This document shows positions 50,829 to 59,314 of a stretch of DNA of 64,000 nucleotides, piece after piece. Where the stretch lies: contig JAZKGQ010000006.1 in assembly GCA_040385825.1 (NCBI GenBank), positions 1 to 64,000 on the forward strand, read 5' to 3'. Within the stretch, counting starts at the first letter, position 1; each line of letters begins with the position of its first letter. This stretch comes from JANNNF01 sp040385825 (GTDB lineage Bacteria; Pseudomonadota; Alphaproteobacteria; Rhodobacterales; Rhodobacteraceae). The position numbers and the translations under genes are program-made. Under the pieces are notes generated by a model, which was given only the letters and a program-made list of their open reading frames with translations, made no database searches and was not told the origin of the DNA.

Positions 50829-52428
50829 ACAGGCTTAAACTGCCGCTGACCGTCAGAAAAGCCGCAGCATTGGGGCCAAGTGTCAGGGTTGCGCCGTCCA
50901 GCGATGCGTCCAGCGATGGGCCGGTCAGATCGCCCGCCCCCTCTACCGTGATCATCCAAGCCTCTGGCGACAGGTTGAAGATGCAGAGCAGCGCCTCACC
51001 CCCATGGCGGACAAAGGCGAGGATCGGGTCAGGAGTATCCAGAAACTCGGTCCGCCCCGTGATCAGTGCAGCCGAGCCGCGGCGGAAGGCAATCATCTTG
51101 CGGTAATGCTCCAGCACCGACAGATCGTCGCCCGCCTGGGATGCCACATTGCGCGCCGCCTGGGGCGGTTTGACCGGCAGCCATGGCGTGCCGGTGGTAA
51201 AGCCCGCGTGGGGGGCGCTGTCCCAGACCATCGGCGTGCGGGTGTTGTCGCGGCCCACCGGTTCGGGCCAGAAGGCGATGCCCTGTGGATCGGTCAGGTC
51301 TGCGAACGCGAGTTCCGTGTCGGTCTGGCCCAGTTCCTCGCCCTGCCACAGGCAGATAGATCCCTGGAACGACAGCAGCAGCGACCCCGCCTGTCTGGCC
51401 AGCGCGTCCTGACTGATGCCATGCCTGGCCCATCGCGAGGCATGGCGCACCACGTCATGGTTGGAAAACGCCCACATCGGCCAACCATCGGGCGCGCCCT
51501 TGAAGAAGCCCTCGATCCGGCTGCGGAAAAACGCGGGAGTGTAGTCGTAACCCATCAGCTCGAACGAATAGCATTGATGCAACCTGCCCGGCGCGGTGTA
51601 GTCGCCCATCATGGCGATGGCGTGGTGGCTTTCGCCCATCTCTCCCACCGAGGCCGCGCCATATTCATCCAGCACGCCCCGGATGCGTTCCATCCACGCG
51701 ATGTTCTGCGGCTGGTTCTTGTCGAACAGGTGGTATTGCATCCCGTAAGGGTTGCCCTCGGCCACGTCTTTCACCCGGTAATCGGCGGGGTTGTCGCGCA
51801 ACAGGGGATCGTGGAAGAAGTAGTTGACGGTATCGAAGCGAAACCCGTCCACCCCCCGGTCCAGCCAGAAGCGCAGGTTTGACAGCGCCCAGTCCTGCAC
51901 ATCGGGATTGTGAAAGTTGAAATCGGGTTGCTGGGTCAGAAAGTTGTGCAGGTAATACTGCTTGCGCCGTGCGTCCCAGGCCCAGGCGGTGCCGCCAAAC
52001 ACCGACAGCCAGTTGCTGGGCGGGCTGCCGTCATGTTTGGGGTCGGCCCAGACATACCAATCCGCGCGCGGATTGTCGCGGCTGGCGCGGCTTTGGGCAA
52101 AGAACGGGTGCTGGTCGGACGAATGCGATTGCACCTGATCGATGATCACCTTCAGCCCCAGGTCATGCGCGCGGGCGATCAGGGTGTCGAAATCGGCCAG
52201 CGTGCCGAACACCGGGTCGACATCGGTGTAATCAGACACGTCATAGCCCATGTCCAGCATCGGGCTGCGGAAGAACGGGCTGAGCCAGATCACCTGCACG
52301 CCCAGATCGGCAAGGTAGGGCAGCCGCCGGGTGATGCCGGGCAGATCGCCCACGCCATCGCCGTTGTCATCCTGAAACGACCGGGGATAGACCTGATACG
52401 TTACCGACCCGCGCCACCAATCCGCCAT
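50809..52428 (-). CDS. aglA: Alpha-glucosidase (GH13)
   Basis: A 539-residue GH13 retaining glycosidase of the oligo-1,6-/alpha-glucosidase group. Conserved regions: VIIDQVQSHSSDQHPFF (region I), GVDGFRFDTVNYF with the Asp nucleophile (region II), AASVGEMGESH with the Glu acid/base (region III), and WAFSNHDVVRH (region IV). It begins MADWWRGSVTYQVYPRSFQD, as usual. No signal peptide, so cytoplasmic hydrolysis of imported disaccharides. The last residues (SSFTLA) and stop are encoded within the intergenic repeat. No sugar ABC transporter is adjacent. Confidence 0.93.
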   Translation of the reverse strand: MADWWRGSVTYQVYPRSFQDDNGDGVGDLPGITRRLPYLADLGVQVIWLSPFFRSPMLDMGYDVSDYTDVDPVFGTLADFDTLIARAHDLGLKVIIDQVQSHSSDQHPFFAQSRASRDNPRADWYVWADPKHDGSPPSNWLSVFGGTAWAWDARRKQYYLHNFLTQQPDFNFHNPDVQDWALSNLRFWLDRGVDGFRFDTVNYFFHDPLLRDNPADYRVKDVAEGNPYGMQYHLFDKNQPQNIAWMERIRGVLDEYGAASVGEMGESHHAIAMMGDYTAPGRLHQCYSFELMGYDYTPAFFRSRIEGFFKGAPDGWPMWAFSNHDVVRHASRWARHGISQDALARQAGSLLLSFQGSICLWQGEELGQTDTELAFADLTDPQGIAFWPEPVGRDNTRTPMVWDSAPHAGFTTGTPWLPVKPPQAARNVASQAGDDLSVLEHYRKMIAFRRGSAALITGRTEFLDTPDPILAFVRHGGEALLCIFNLSPEAWMITVEGAGDLTGPSLDASLDGATLTLGPNAAAFLTVSGSLSLSSFTLA

Positions 52429-52559
52429 GCTGCACCCCTTTTGCCCTTGGTTCAGCCATAGCGCCCGCCACTCCGCCACGCCAGCACGCCAAGCGCCAAC
52501 GGCCTGACCGCGCACCGCTTTGTGGCAAACTGCATCCGGCCTGCATCAGTCGGGCCAAG

Positions 52560-52574
52560 TTGTGTGCAGCACAA
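52560..52574. promoter_or_regulatory. Small dyad between aglA and the MFS gene
   Basis: TTGTG-TGCAG-CACAA (15 bp) in the 209-bp divergent gap. Operator-like, but short, and no regulator gene is adjacent. Confidence 0.3.
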
Positions 52575-52637
52575 TTATCCGTTTGACGCTGCCCGGCCAC
52601 AAGCGCAGGTTCCCCGCGTATTCGCCGGAGCGCCTCC

Positions 52638-53873
52638 ATGACCAAAGCCCCCCTGTTTACGCCGGTGCTGATCGCGGGGTCGGTGATCCTGATGCTGGGC
52701 TTTGCCATCCGCGCCAGCTTTGGCGTGTTCCAGATACCGATTGCCGCCGAGTTCGGCTGGGCACGGGCCGAGTTCTCGCTGGCGATCGCCATTCAGAACC
52801 TGGCCTGGGGCGTGGGGCAGCCGCTGTTCGGGGCGGTGGCCGAACGGTTTGGCGACCGCAGGGCGATTGTCGCGGGGGCGCTGCTGTATGCCTTGGGGCT
52901 GGTGCTGTCGTCCTTTGCGGTGACACCGGGGCAGCATCAGATGCTGGCCATTCTGGTCGGCTTCGGCATTGCGGGCACCGGGTTTGGAGTGATCCTGGCC
53001 ATCGTCGGGCGTGCGTCCAGCCCGGAAAACCGCTCACTCGCCCTTGGCATCGCCACCGCTGCGGGGTCCGCGGGGCAGGTGATCGGGGCACCCACGGCCG
53101 AGTTCCTGCTGCAAAGCTATAGCTGGCAGGTGGTGTTCCTGATTTTCGCCGTTGTCATTCTGGCCTCGCTGCTGGCGCTGCCCTTCATCCGGTCGCCATC
53201 GGTGGCAACTCGCGCCGAGTTGGAGGAAAGCCTTGGCACCGTGCTGGTGCGCGCCTTCAAGGATCCGTCGTTTTCGCTGATCTTCCTCGGGTTCTTTTCC
53301 TGCGGCTATCAACTGGCGTTCATCACCGCCCATTTTCCGGCCTTCGTCACCGATTTCTGTGGCGCGATCGACCCGAACGGGATGCTGGCGACCATCGGCA
53401 TCAAGACCACCTCGACACTGGGGGCGGTGTCCATTGCGGTGATCGGGCTGTTCAACATCGTGGGCACCATCACGGCGGGGTATCTGGGCCGGAAATACAC
53501 CAAAAAATACCTGCTGGTCGGCATCTATGTGGGGCGTACCCTTGCGGCGGCGGTGTTCTTTCTGCTGCCGATCACGCCCGGATCGGTGCTGATCTTTTCC
53601 GCCGTCATGGGGTCGTTGTGGCTGGCAACCGTGCCGCTGACCAGCGGTCTTGTCGCGCATATCTACGGGTTGCGGTACATGGGCACGCTTTATGGCTTTG
53701 TGTTCCTGAGCCACCAGATCGGCGGGTTTCTGGGCGTCTGGCTGGGCGGGCGGATGTATGACATCACCGGGGATTACACGCTGGTCTGGTGGATCGGGGT
53801 GGGGGTCGGCGCGTTTTCGGCGCTGGTCCACATTCCGATCCGCGAGCGCGTTTTGATGCCGCAGGCCGCCTGA
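52638..53873 (+). CDS. MFS transporter (OFA/monocarboxylate-like)
   Basis: A 411-residue major facilitator protein with 12 hydrophobic helices. After helix 2 comes GAVAERFGDRRAIVAGALLYALG, the MFS loop-2 motif. Helices 4 to 6 contain GFGIAGTGFGVILAIVGR and ATAAGSAGQVIGAP. The central loop is about 30 residues. The overall pattern resembles oxalate/formate and monocarboxylate carriers; the substrate is undetermined. It is coupled by a one-base overlap (TGATG) to a second, shorter MFS gene. Confidence 0.88.
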   Translation: MTKAPLFTPVLIAGSVILMLGFAIRASFGVFQIPIAAEFGWARAEFSLAIAIQNLAWGVGQPLFGAVAERFGDRRAIVAGALLYALGLVLSSFAVTPGQHQMLAILVGFGIAGTGFGVILAIVGRASSPENRSLALGIATAAGSAGQVIGAPTAEFLLQSYSWQVVFLIFAVVILASLLALPFIRSPSVATRAELEESLGTVLVRAFKDPSFSLIFLGFFSCGYQLAFITAHFPAFVTDFCGAIDPNGMLATIGIKTTSTLGAVSIAVIGLFNIVGTITAGYLGRKYTKKYLLVGIYVGRTLAAAVFFLLPITPGSVLIFSAVMGSLWLATVPLTSGLVAHIYGLRYMGTLYGFVFLSHQIGGFLGVWLGGRMYDITGDYTLVWWIGVGVGAFSALVHIPIRERVLMPQAA

Positions 53874-55039
53874 TGCGTCTGGGACTTGTCTTTCTGGTTC
53901 TGGGCTATGTCCTCAGCCAGTTCTACCGCGCCTTTCTGGCCGTCATGGCCCCGGTGCTGAAGGCGGACCTCGGGGCCAGCGCCGATGATCTGGCCGCAGC
54001 CTCGGGGCTGTGGTTTCTGGCCTTTGCCTGCATGCAACTGCCCATCGGGGCGGCGCTGGACCGGGTGGGGCCACGGCTGACCACGGCGGTTCTGATGGGG
54101 GTGGGGGCTGTGGGCGCGGCGGTGTTTGCCACCGCGACCACCCCGCTGGCGATCAAGGGGGCCATGGTGCTGATCGGCGTGGGCTGTGCGCCGGTGCTGA
54201 TGGCGAGCTATTACATCTTTGCCCGCATCTATGCGCCGGCGGTGTTCGGCACGCTGGCCGGGGCCACCATCGGCATCGGGTCGCTTGGCAATATCGCGGC
54301 GTCCCTGCCGCTGACCGCGGCGATGGAGGCCTTTGGCTGGCGCGAAACCGTATGGGGGCTGGCCGCGCTGACGCTGGCGGTGGCTGTGGCAATCGGGGTG
54401 GCGGTGAAAGACCCCGCGCGCAGTACGGGCGGGGCCAGGGGGTCGCTGCTGGACCTGCTGAAAATGCCGGCCCTGTGGCCGATCCTTGCGATGATGGTGG
54501 TCTGCTATGCCCCGGTGGCGGGCATCCGGGGGCTGTGGGTCGGCCCGTATTTCGCCGATGTGCAGGGGGCCAGTGCCGCACAGATCGGGCAGGTCAGCCT
54601 GTGGATGGGCCTTGCGATGGTGGCGGGCAACTTCGCCTATGGTCCGCTGGACCGCCTGCTGGGCAGCCGCAAATGGGTGATCTTTGGCGGCAATGCCATG
54701 GTCGTGGCCTGTCTGCTGACACTGTGGGCCTGGCCTGCCGAAGCCGGACCTGGCACCGCCGCCCTGATCGGGCTTGGGTTTTTCGGCGCGTCCTTTCCCA
54801 TGGTCATCGCCCATGGCCGCGCGTTCTTTCCGCCCCATCTGATGGGCCGGGGCGTCACCTTGCTGAACCTGTTCGGCATCGCGCCCATCGGCATCGCGCA
54901 ACTGATCACCGGAGGCATCCATGCGGGCACGCCGCCCGTGCCCCCGTCGGCCCCCTATGCCGCGATCTTCCTGTTCTTTGCGCTGACCACGCTGGCCGGG
55001 CTGGTTGTCTATCTGATGTCACAAGACCGCACAGACTGA
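53873..55039 (+). CDS. MFS transporter
   Basis: A 388-residue major facilitator protein with about 12 helices: GLVFLVLGYVLSQFYRAFLA, LWFLAFACMQLPIGAALDRVG (motif A region), and MASYYIFARIYAPAVFGTLA. The SQFYRxF start and LPIGAALDRxG suggest the NNP/aromatic-acid-like or cyanate-like MFS branches, without certainty. It overlaps the upstream MFS stop, so the two carriers are made together; a shared or heteromeric function is possible but unproven. Confidence 0.85.
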   Translation: MRLGLVFLVLGYVLSQFYRAFLAVMAPVLKADLGASADDLAAASGLWFLAFACMQLPIGAALDRVGPRLTTAVLMGVGAVGAAVFATATTPLAIKGAMVLIGVGCAPVLMASYYIFARIYAPAVFGTLAGATIGIGSLGNIAASLPLTAAMEAFGWRETVWGLAALTLAVAVAIGVAVKDPARSTGGARGSLLDLLKMPALWPILAMMVVCYAPVAGIRGLWVGPYFADVQGASAAQIGQVSLWMGLAMVAGNFAYGPLDRLLGSRKWVIFGGNAMVVACLLTLWAWPAEAGPGTAALIGLGFFGASFPMVIAHGRAFFPPHLMGRGVTLLNLFGIAPIGIAQLITGGIHAGTPPVPPSAPYAAIFLFFALTTLAGLVVYLMSQDRTD

Positions 55040-55118
55040 CGTATCACCCTTCCCCCGCAGCCTTCGTTGCGCTAACAGGCCACGTCCCTGACGGTCAGGG
55101 CACATAAAGGAGACCCCG

Positions 55119-56141
55119 ATGGGCTACAAGGTCGTCGTCGCGGGTGCCACGGGTAACGTGGGCCGCGAAATGCTGAACATCCTCGCTGAACGCGAGTTCC
55201 CGGTGGACGAGATTGCCGCACTGGCATCGCGCAAATCGCTGGGCACTGAAATCAGCTTTGGCGACAAGACCGTCAAGACCAAGGATCTGGACACCTTCGA
55301 TTTCACCGGCTGGGACATTGCCCTGTTCGCCATCGGGTCGGACGCGACCAAGATCTATGCGCCCAAGGCCGCCGCTGCGGGCTGCATCGTGATCGACAAC
55401 TCGTCGCTCTACCGCTACGACCCGCAGGTGCCGCTGATCGTGCCGGAAGTGAACGCCGATGCGATCATGGGTTACAAGAACAAGAACATCATCGCCAACC
55501 CCAACTGTTCGACCGCGCAGATGGTTGTCGCGCTGAAGCCGCTGCATGACCGCGCGCGGATCAAGCGGGTGGTGGTTTCCACCTACCAATCCGTGTCGGG
55601 CGCCGGCAAGGAAGGCATTGACGAGCTGTGGGACCAGACCAAGGGCATCTTCGTCGTCGGCCAGGACGTGGCCCCGAAGAAGTTCCCCAAGCAGATCGCC
55701 TTCAACGTGATCCCGCAGATCGACGTGTTCCTGGATGACGGCTACACCAAGGAAGAATGGAAGATGGTGGCCGAGACGAAGAAGATCCTCGACCCCAGGA
55801 TCAAGGTCACCGCAACCTGCGTGCGGGTGCCGGTCTTCGTCGGCCATTCCGAGGCGATCAACATTGAATTTGAAGATCCGCTGGACTGGCAGGAAGCCAC
55901 CGACATTCTGCGCGAAGCCCCCGGCATCATGGTGATCGACAAGCGCGAAACGGGTGGCTACATCACGCCCGTCGAATGTGTGGGCGATTACGCGACTTAC
56001 ATCAGCCGCATCCGGCAGGACATCACGGTGGAAAACGGCATCTCGCTGTGGTGCGTGTCCGACAACCTGCGCAAAGGGGCGGCCCTGAACGCGGTGCAGA
56101 TCGCCGAAGTGCTGGGCAACCGGGTGCTGAAAAAGGGCTGA
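55119..56141 (+). CDS. asd: Aspartate-semialdehyde dehydrogenase
   Basis: A 340-residue NADPH enzyme converting aspartyl phosphate to the semialdehyde used for DAP, lysine, methionine and threonine. N-terminal VVVAGATGNVGREML is the nucleotide site. The catalytic cysteine is Cys130 in NPNCSTAQMVVALKPLHD. STYQSVSGAGKEGIDEL and VRVPVFVGHSEAINIEFED carry substrate residues. AAAGGAG precedes the ATG. A strong terminator follows, so it is a single-gene unit unless co-transcribed with the MFS pair 79 bp upstream. Confidence 0.97.
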   Translation: MGYKVVVAGATGNVGREMLNILAEREFPVDEIAALASRKSLGTEISFGDKTVKTKDLDTFDFTGWDIALFAIGSDATKIYAPKAAAAGCIVIDNSSLYRYDPQVPLIVPEVNADAIMGYKNKNIIANPNCSTAQMVVALKPLHDRARIKRVVVSTYQSVSGAGKEGIDELWDQTKGIFVVGQDVAPKKFPKQIAFNVIPQIDVFLDDGYTKEEWKMVAETKKILDPRIKVTATCVRVPVFVGHSEAINIEFEDPLDWQEATDILREAPGIMVIDKRETGGYITPVECVGDYATYISRIRQDITVENGISLWCVSDNLRKGAALNAVQIAEVLGNRVLKKG

Positions 56142-56167
56142 TCTGTCAGACCCCTGGCGTTTCCGAT

Positions 56168-56196
56168 CGGCGGCCTTGCAAGGGGCCGCCGTTTTT
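56168..56196 (+). terminator. Rho-independent terminator of asd
   Basis: CGGCGGCC (56168-56175), eight bases, GGCCGCCG (56184-56191), followed by TTTTT. Perfect stem, 26 bp after the asd stop. Confidence 0.9.
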
Positions 56197-56297
56197 CTTT
56201 GGGGAAATCGCAAGGATTTCTGCGCCGCTGTGAAACTTTCACCTCCTCTGCCCCGTTATCCAAACATGGCGGGGGCCTGAAGACGACGGTGACAGTC

Positions 56298-56465
56298 ATG
56301 AAAGCAGCGATCTGCACTCTTTCGGCCCATATGCTGGGCCTTGGCGCGCGCCAGACACGGACAATCCTTCAGACCCCGGAAATGACCAAGGCCGATGCGC
56401 GGTTGACGCGCAGCGAACTGGCCGACCTGTTTTCAGATTATCTTTACGGGCGCAGCCTCGCCTGA
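56298..56465 (+). CDS. Small hypothetical protein (55 residues)
   Basis: A short frame encoding MKAAICTLSAHMLGLGARQT, then RTILQTPEMTKADARLTRSE and LADLFSDYLYGRSLA. GC3 is biased as in real genes, and the C-terminal half looks like a single amphipathic helix. The ribosome site is weak. The frame is open from 56199. It lies after the asd terminator and before ycaQ (opposite strand). I do not recognise it; it may be a regulatory or membrane-associated small protein, or noise. Confidence 0.45.
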   Translation: MKAAICTLSAHMLGLGARQTRTILQTPEMTKADARLTRSELADLFSDYLYGRSLA

Positions 56466-56498
56466 CCCGTACATCCCTTCCAGAAAGGCCGGATCACC

Positions 56499-56588
56499 AT
56501 GACCTATTCCCTTCTGCTGAACATCGCCCGCGTCAACCGTCTGCTGGCCCTGAAATCCGCCCGTGCGAAAGCCCTAGCAGCAGCCTGA
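56499..56588 (+). CDS. Possible 29-residue peptide
   Basis: A frame encoding MTYSLLLNIARVNRLLALKS followed by ARAKALAAA, 33 bp after the previous small frame. AAAGG lies about 11 bases upstream. The predicted peptide is a basic amphipathic helix, like small membrane-binding or toxin-type peptides, but such short frames are common by chance. Confidence 0.25.
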   Translation: MTYSLLLNIARVNRLLALKSARAKALAAA

Positions 56589-56609
56589 CAACGACGGATC
56601 GCGCAGGCG

Positions 56610-57812
56610 TTAGCGCGTTTCGCGCTGCCAGCCCGGCAGGTATTCCACCTTGTCGCATCCCGCAAAGACCGCGAGCTTGTGCAGCGCGCCGTCCAGCTTT
56701 GCCAGACGCCCTGCCCCAAGCGACAGTCCGGCCTCGGGCCAGAAGGCCCGCACCCGCAGGGTCTGATCCTGCCGATGGGCCTTGGCATCTACGCGGCCAA
56801 TGAGGCGGTCGCCTTCCAGCACCGGAAAGACGTAATAGCCGTACTGGCGTTTCGGTTCGGGCACGAACACCTCTATCCGGTAGAAGAACCCGAACAACCG
56901 CTCCGCCCGGTTGCGGTCGCGCAGGGCGGGGTCGAAGGGCGAAAGGATACGCAGCCGCGTGCCGGGGGTGGGCGGGTCTGCGGTCAGGGTTTCGGGCAGG
57001 ACAAAGGATTTGCGCAAACCCCCGTCCGCGCCCTGCACCAGCACTTCGGCCACGCGCCCGTCACGCAGCGCCGCGGCACACCAGCCCCGCGCGTCTTCGG
57101 GCGAAATCGCGCCCCAATAGGCCGCAAGCTCGCCCGAGGTCGCAAAGGCCAGCCTGTCCAGCGCGGTGGTGCAGGCCCAGTCGACCGTCTCGGCCTCGGT
57201 CATCTGCGGGCTGCGGTGTTCGTCACGCAAAACCCGCTCGGTCAGGTCATAGACCTTGCGAAAACTGTCGCGCCGGGTCACCGACAGCGCGCCCACCCGC
57301 CACAGATATTCCAGCGCCGCCTTGGACGGGTGCCAGTCCCACCAGCCGCCGTTGCCCCGCGCCTCGCCGATCCCCACATCGGCGGAAGTCACCGGGCCGT
57401 GGTCGGCCACCCGGCGCAACACCTCGTCAAACTTGGCCTCGAACCCCGCCCGCTGCCAGCCCTGCCAGCGTGCCACCAGCCGCGTGCGGTCGCGGTCAAA
57501 GCGGTGCGCCCAATGCGGAAACACCGTGGCGGGCAGGATCGAGGCATCATGCGTCCAGTGTTCCCAAAGGCTGCGGTCGCGTTCCAGCAGCCGGGCCAAG
57601 GCGGCGGGCTGATAGGTTTGCCGACGGGCAAACAGGATCATGTGATGCGCGCGTTCGACCGTGTTGATGCTGTCGACCTGCACGAACCCGATGCGGTCGA
57701 TCAGCCCAAGCAGCGCCGCCCCGCTGGCCGGGCCGGTCGGCGGCTCGATCAGGGCGTGGGCGTCCAGAAACAGACGGCGGGCGGCGGTGTTGGTCAGAAC
57801 GGGCAGAGTCAT
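56610..57812 (-). CDS. YcaQ-like winged-helix DNA glycosylase family protein
   Basis: A 400-residue protein of the HTH_42/DUF1006 family, whose E. coli member YcaQ unhooks interstrand cross-links. The catalytic-type QxD is in IGFVQVDSINTVERAHHMI. Other family traits are LWEHWTHDASILPATVFPHW, AFATSGELAAYWGAISPEDA, LRILSPFDPALRDRNRAERL and FGFFYRIEVFVPEPKRQYGY. Cross-link repair activity is inferred from the family. It is separated from its neighbours by its own promoter-sized gap. Confidence 0.9.
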   Translation of the reverse strand: MTLPVLTNTAARRLFLDAHALIEPPTGPASGAALLGLIDRIGFVQVDSINTVERAHHMILFARRQTYQPAALARLLERDRSLWEHWTHDASILPATVFPHWAHRFDRDRTRLVARWQGWQRAGFEAKFDEVLRRVADHGPVTSADVGIGEARGNGGWWDWHPSKAALEYLWRVGALSVTRRDSFRKVYDLTERVLRDEHRSPQMTEAETVDWACTTALDRLAFATSGELAAYWGAISPEDARGWCAAALRDGRVAEVLVQGADGGLRKSFVLPETLTADPPTPGTRLRILSPFDPALRDRNRAERLFGFFYRIEVFVPEPKRQYGYYVFPVLEGDRLIGRVDAKAHRQDQTLRVRAFWPEAGLSLGAGRLAKLDGALHKLAVFAGCDKVEYLPGWQRETR

Positions 57813-57982
57813 GCGCCCATGGGTAACAGGCGTATGGCGGGGGTCAACAGGGGCTGCGGGGCCGCTTTGGTAACATACTGAAAGACTGCGCCGAAATCTG
57901 TGATCATCCGTGAGTCCATTGCGGTTGCATCCCCCCTGTCAGGGCTTAGTTTAGGGCAAACATATTCAGAACGGATTCCGCC

Positions 57983-59299
57983 TTGCCCCATGACACTCCC
58001 CTCATCACCACCATCGCCGTCGGTCTGGCGCTTGCCTTTGTCTTCGGGCTGTTTGCGCATCGCTTCAAGCTGCCGCTGATTGCGGGCTATCTGATGGCGG
58101 GTGTGGTGATCGGGCCGTTCACACCCGGCTATGTGGCGAACCAGAATCTGGCGTCCCAACTGGCGGAAATGGGGGTCATCCTGCTGATGTTCGGGGTGGG
58201 GCTGCATTTTTCACTGCGCGATCTGATATCGGTCAAGGCCATCGCCATTCCGGGGGCCATCGTGCAGATCGCGGTGGCGACCGGTGCGGGGATGGGGCTG
58301 GCCTGGGTGCTGGGTTGGGGCCTGGGGGCGGGCATCATCTTTGGCCTGTCGCTGTCGGTGGCATCGACCGTGGTGCTGCTGCGCGCCTTGCAGGAACACG
58401 GGCTGGAACAGACCGAACGCGGCAAGATTGCCGTCGGCTGGCTGATCGTCGAAGATCTGGTTATGGTGATTGCCCTTGTGCTGATCCCGCCGCTGTCGGG
58501 CCTGCTTGGCGGCGATGCGCAGCCGGTGGACAGTGAAACCGCCGAGGTGGCGCAGTTGGGCCTTGGCACCATCGGGGCCACACTGGCAATCACGGCGCTG
58601 AAGGTATCGGCCTTTGTGGCGATCATGCTGTCGCTGGGCAGCAAGATCATTCCGTGGCTGCTGCACTACACCGCCCACACCGGCCAGCGCGAATTGTTCC
58701 GCCTGTCAGTGCTGTCGGTGGCGCTTGGGGTGGCGTTGGCCTCGTCGGCGATCTTCGGGGTGTCCTTTGCCCTGGGCGCGTTCTTTGCGGGCATGGTGAT
58801 GGCAGGGTCCACCCTGTCGGCGCAGGCGATGAAGGAAACCCTGCCGTTCCGCGATGCCTTTGCCGTGCTGTTCTTTGTGTCGGTGGGGATGCTGTTCAAC
58901 CCGTCGGTGATCTGGACCGCGCCGTTTTCGCTGATGGTCACCGTCCTGATCATCATTGGCGTCAAATCTGTCGCCGCTTACGGCATCATGCGCGCCTTCG
59001 GGCGTGACCGTGATGCGTCAATGACCATCGCGGTTAGCCTTGCACAGATCGGCGAGTTTTCCTTCATCCTGATCGTGATGGGCGTCACCATGGATATCGT
59101 CCCCGCCGAAGCCCGCGATCTGGTGGTGGCAGGCGCGATGATCTCTATTCTGGTGAACCCGCTGCTGTTCCGCCTTGCTGCCCGGCCGGAACCGAAAAAG
59201 CCGGAACCGGCGATGCCCGTTCCGGCCGATACGCCCGCCGAGGACGCGATGGTGCAGGCCGCCGCCGACCCGGCAATGCCGGGTCAGGCAGCGCCGTAA
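57983..59299 (+). CDS. CPA2-type cation:proton antiporter, YbaL-like, without RCK domain
   Basis: A 438-residue membrane protein that follows the E. coli YbaL sequence pattern closely through its 12-13 helices: TPLITTIAVGLALAFVFGL, LAEMGVILLMFGVGLHFSLR, SVASTVVLLRALQEHGLEQT, VGWLIVEDLVMVIALVLIP, LGAFFAGMVMAGSTLSAQAM and LPFRDAFAVLFFVSVGMLFN. YbaL and Kef proteins continue with a TrkA-N/RCK domain; here the protein ends in a Pro/Ala-rich tail of about 35 residues instead. The start is TTG at 57983. Probably potassium or sodium/proton exchange. Confidence 0.9.
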   Translation: MPHDTPLITTIAVGLALAFVFGLFAHRFKLPLIAGYLMAGVVIGPFTPGYVANQNLASQLAEMGVILLMFGVGLHFSLRDLISVKAIAIPGAIVQIAVATGAGMGLAWVLGWGLGAGIIFGLSLSVASTVVLLRALQEHGLEQTERGKIAVGWLIVEDLVMVIALVLIPPLSGLLGGDAQPVDSETAEVAQLGLGTIGATLAITALKVSAFVAIMLSLGSKIIPWLLHYTAHTGQRELFRLSVLSVALGVALASSAIFGVSFALGAFFAGMVMAGSTLSAQAMKETLPFRDAFAVLFFVSVGMLFNPSVIWTAPFSLMVTVLIIIGVKSVAAYGIMRAFGRDRDASMTIAVSLAQIGEFSFILIVMGVTMDIVPAEARDLVVAGAMISILVNPLLFRLAARPEPKKPEPAMPVPADTPAEDAMVQAAADPAMPGQAAP

Positions 59300-59314
59300 A
59301 GCCGCCAGCCAGTG

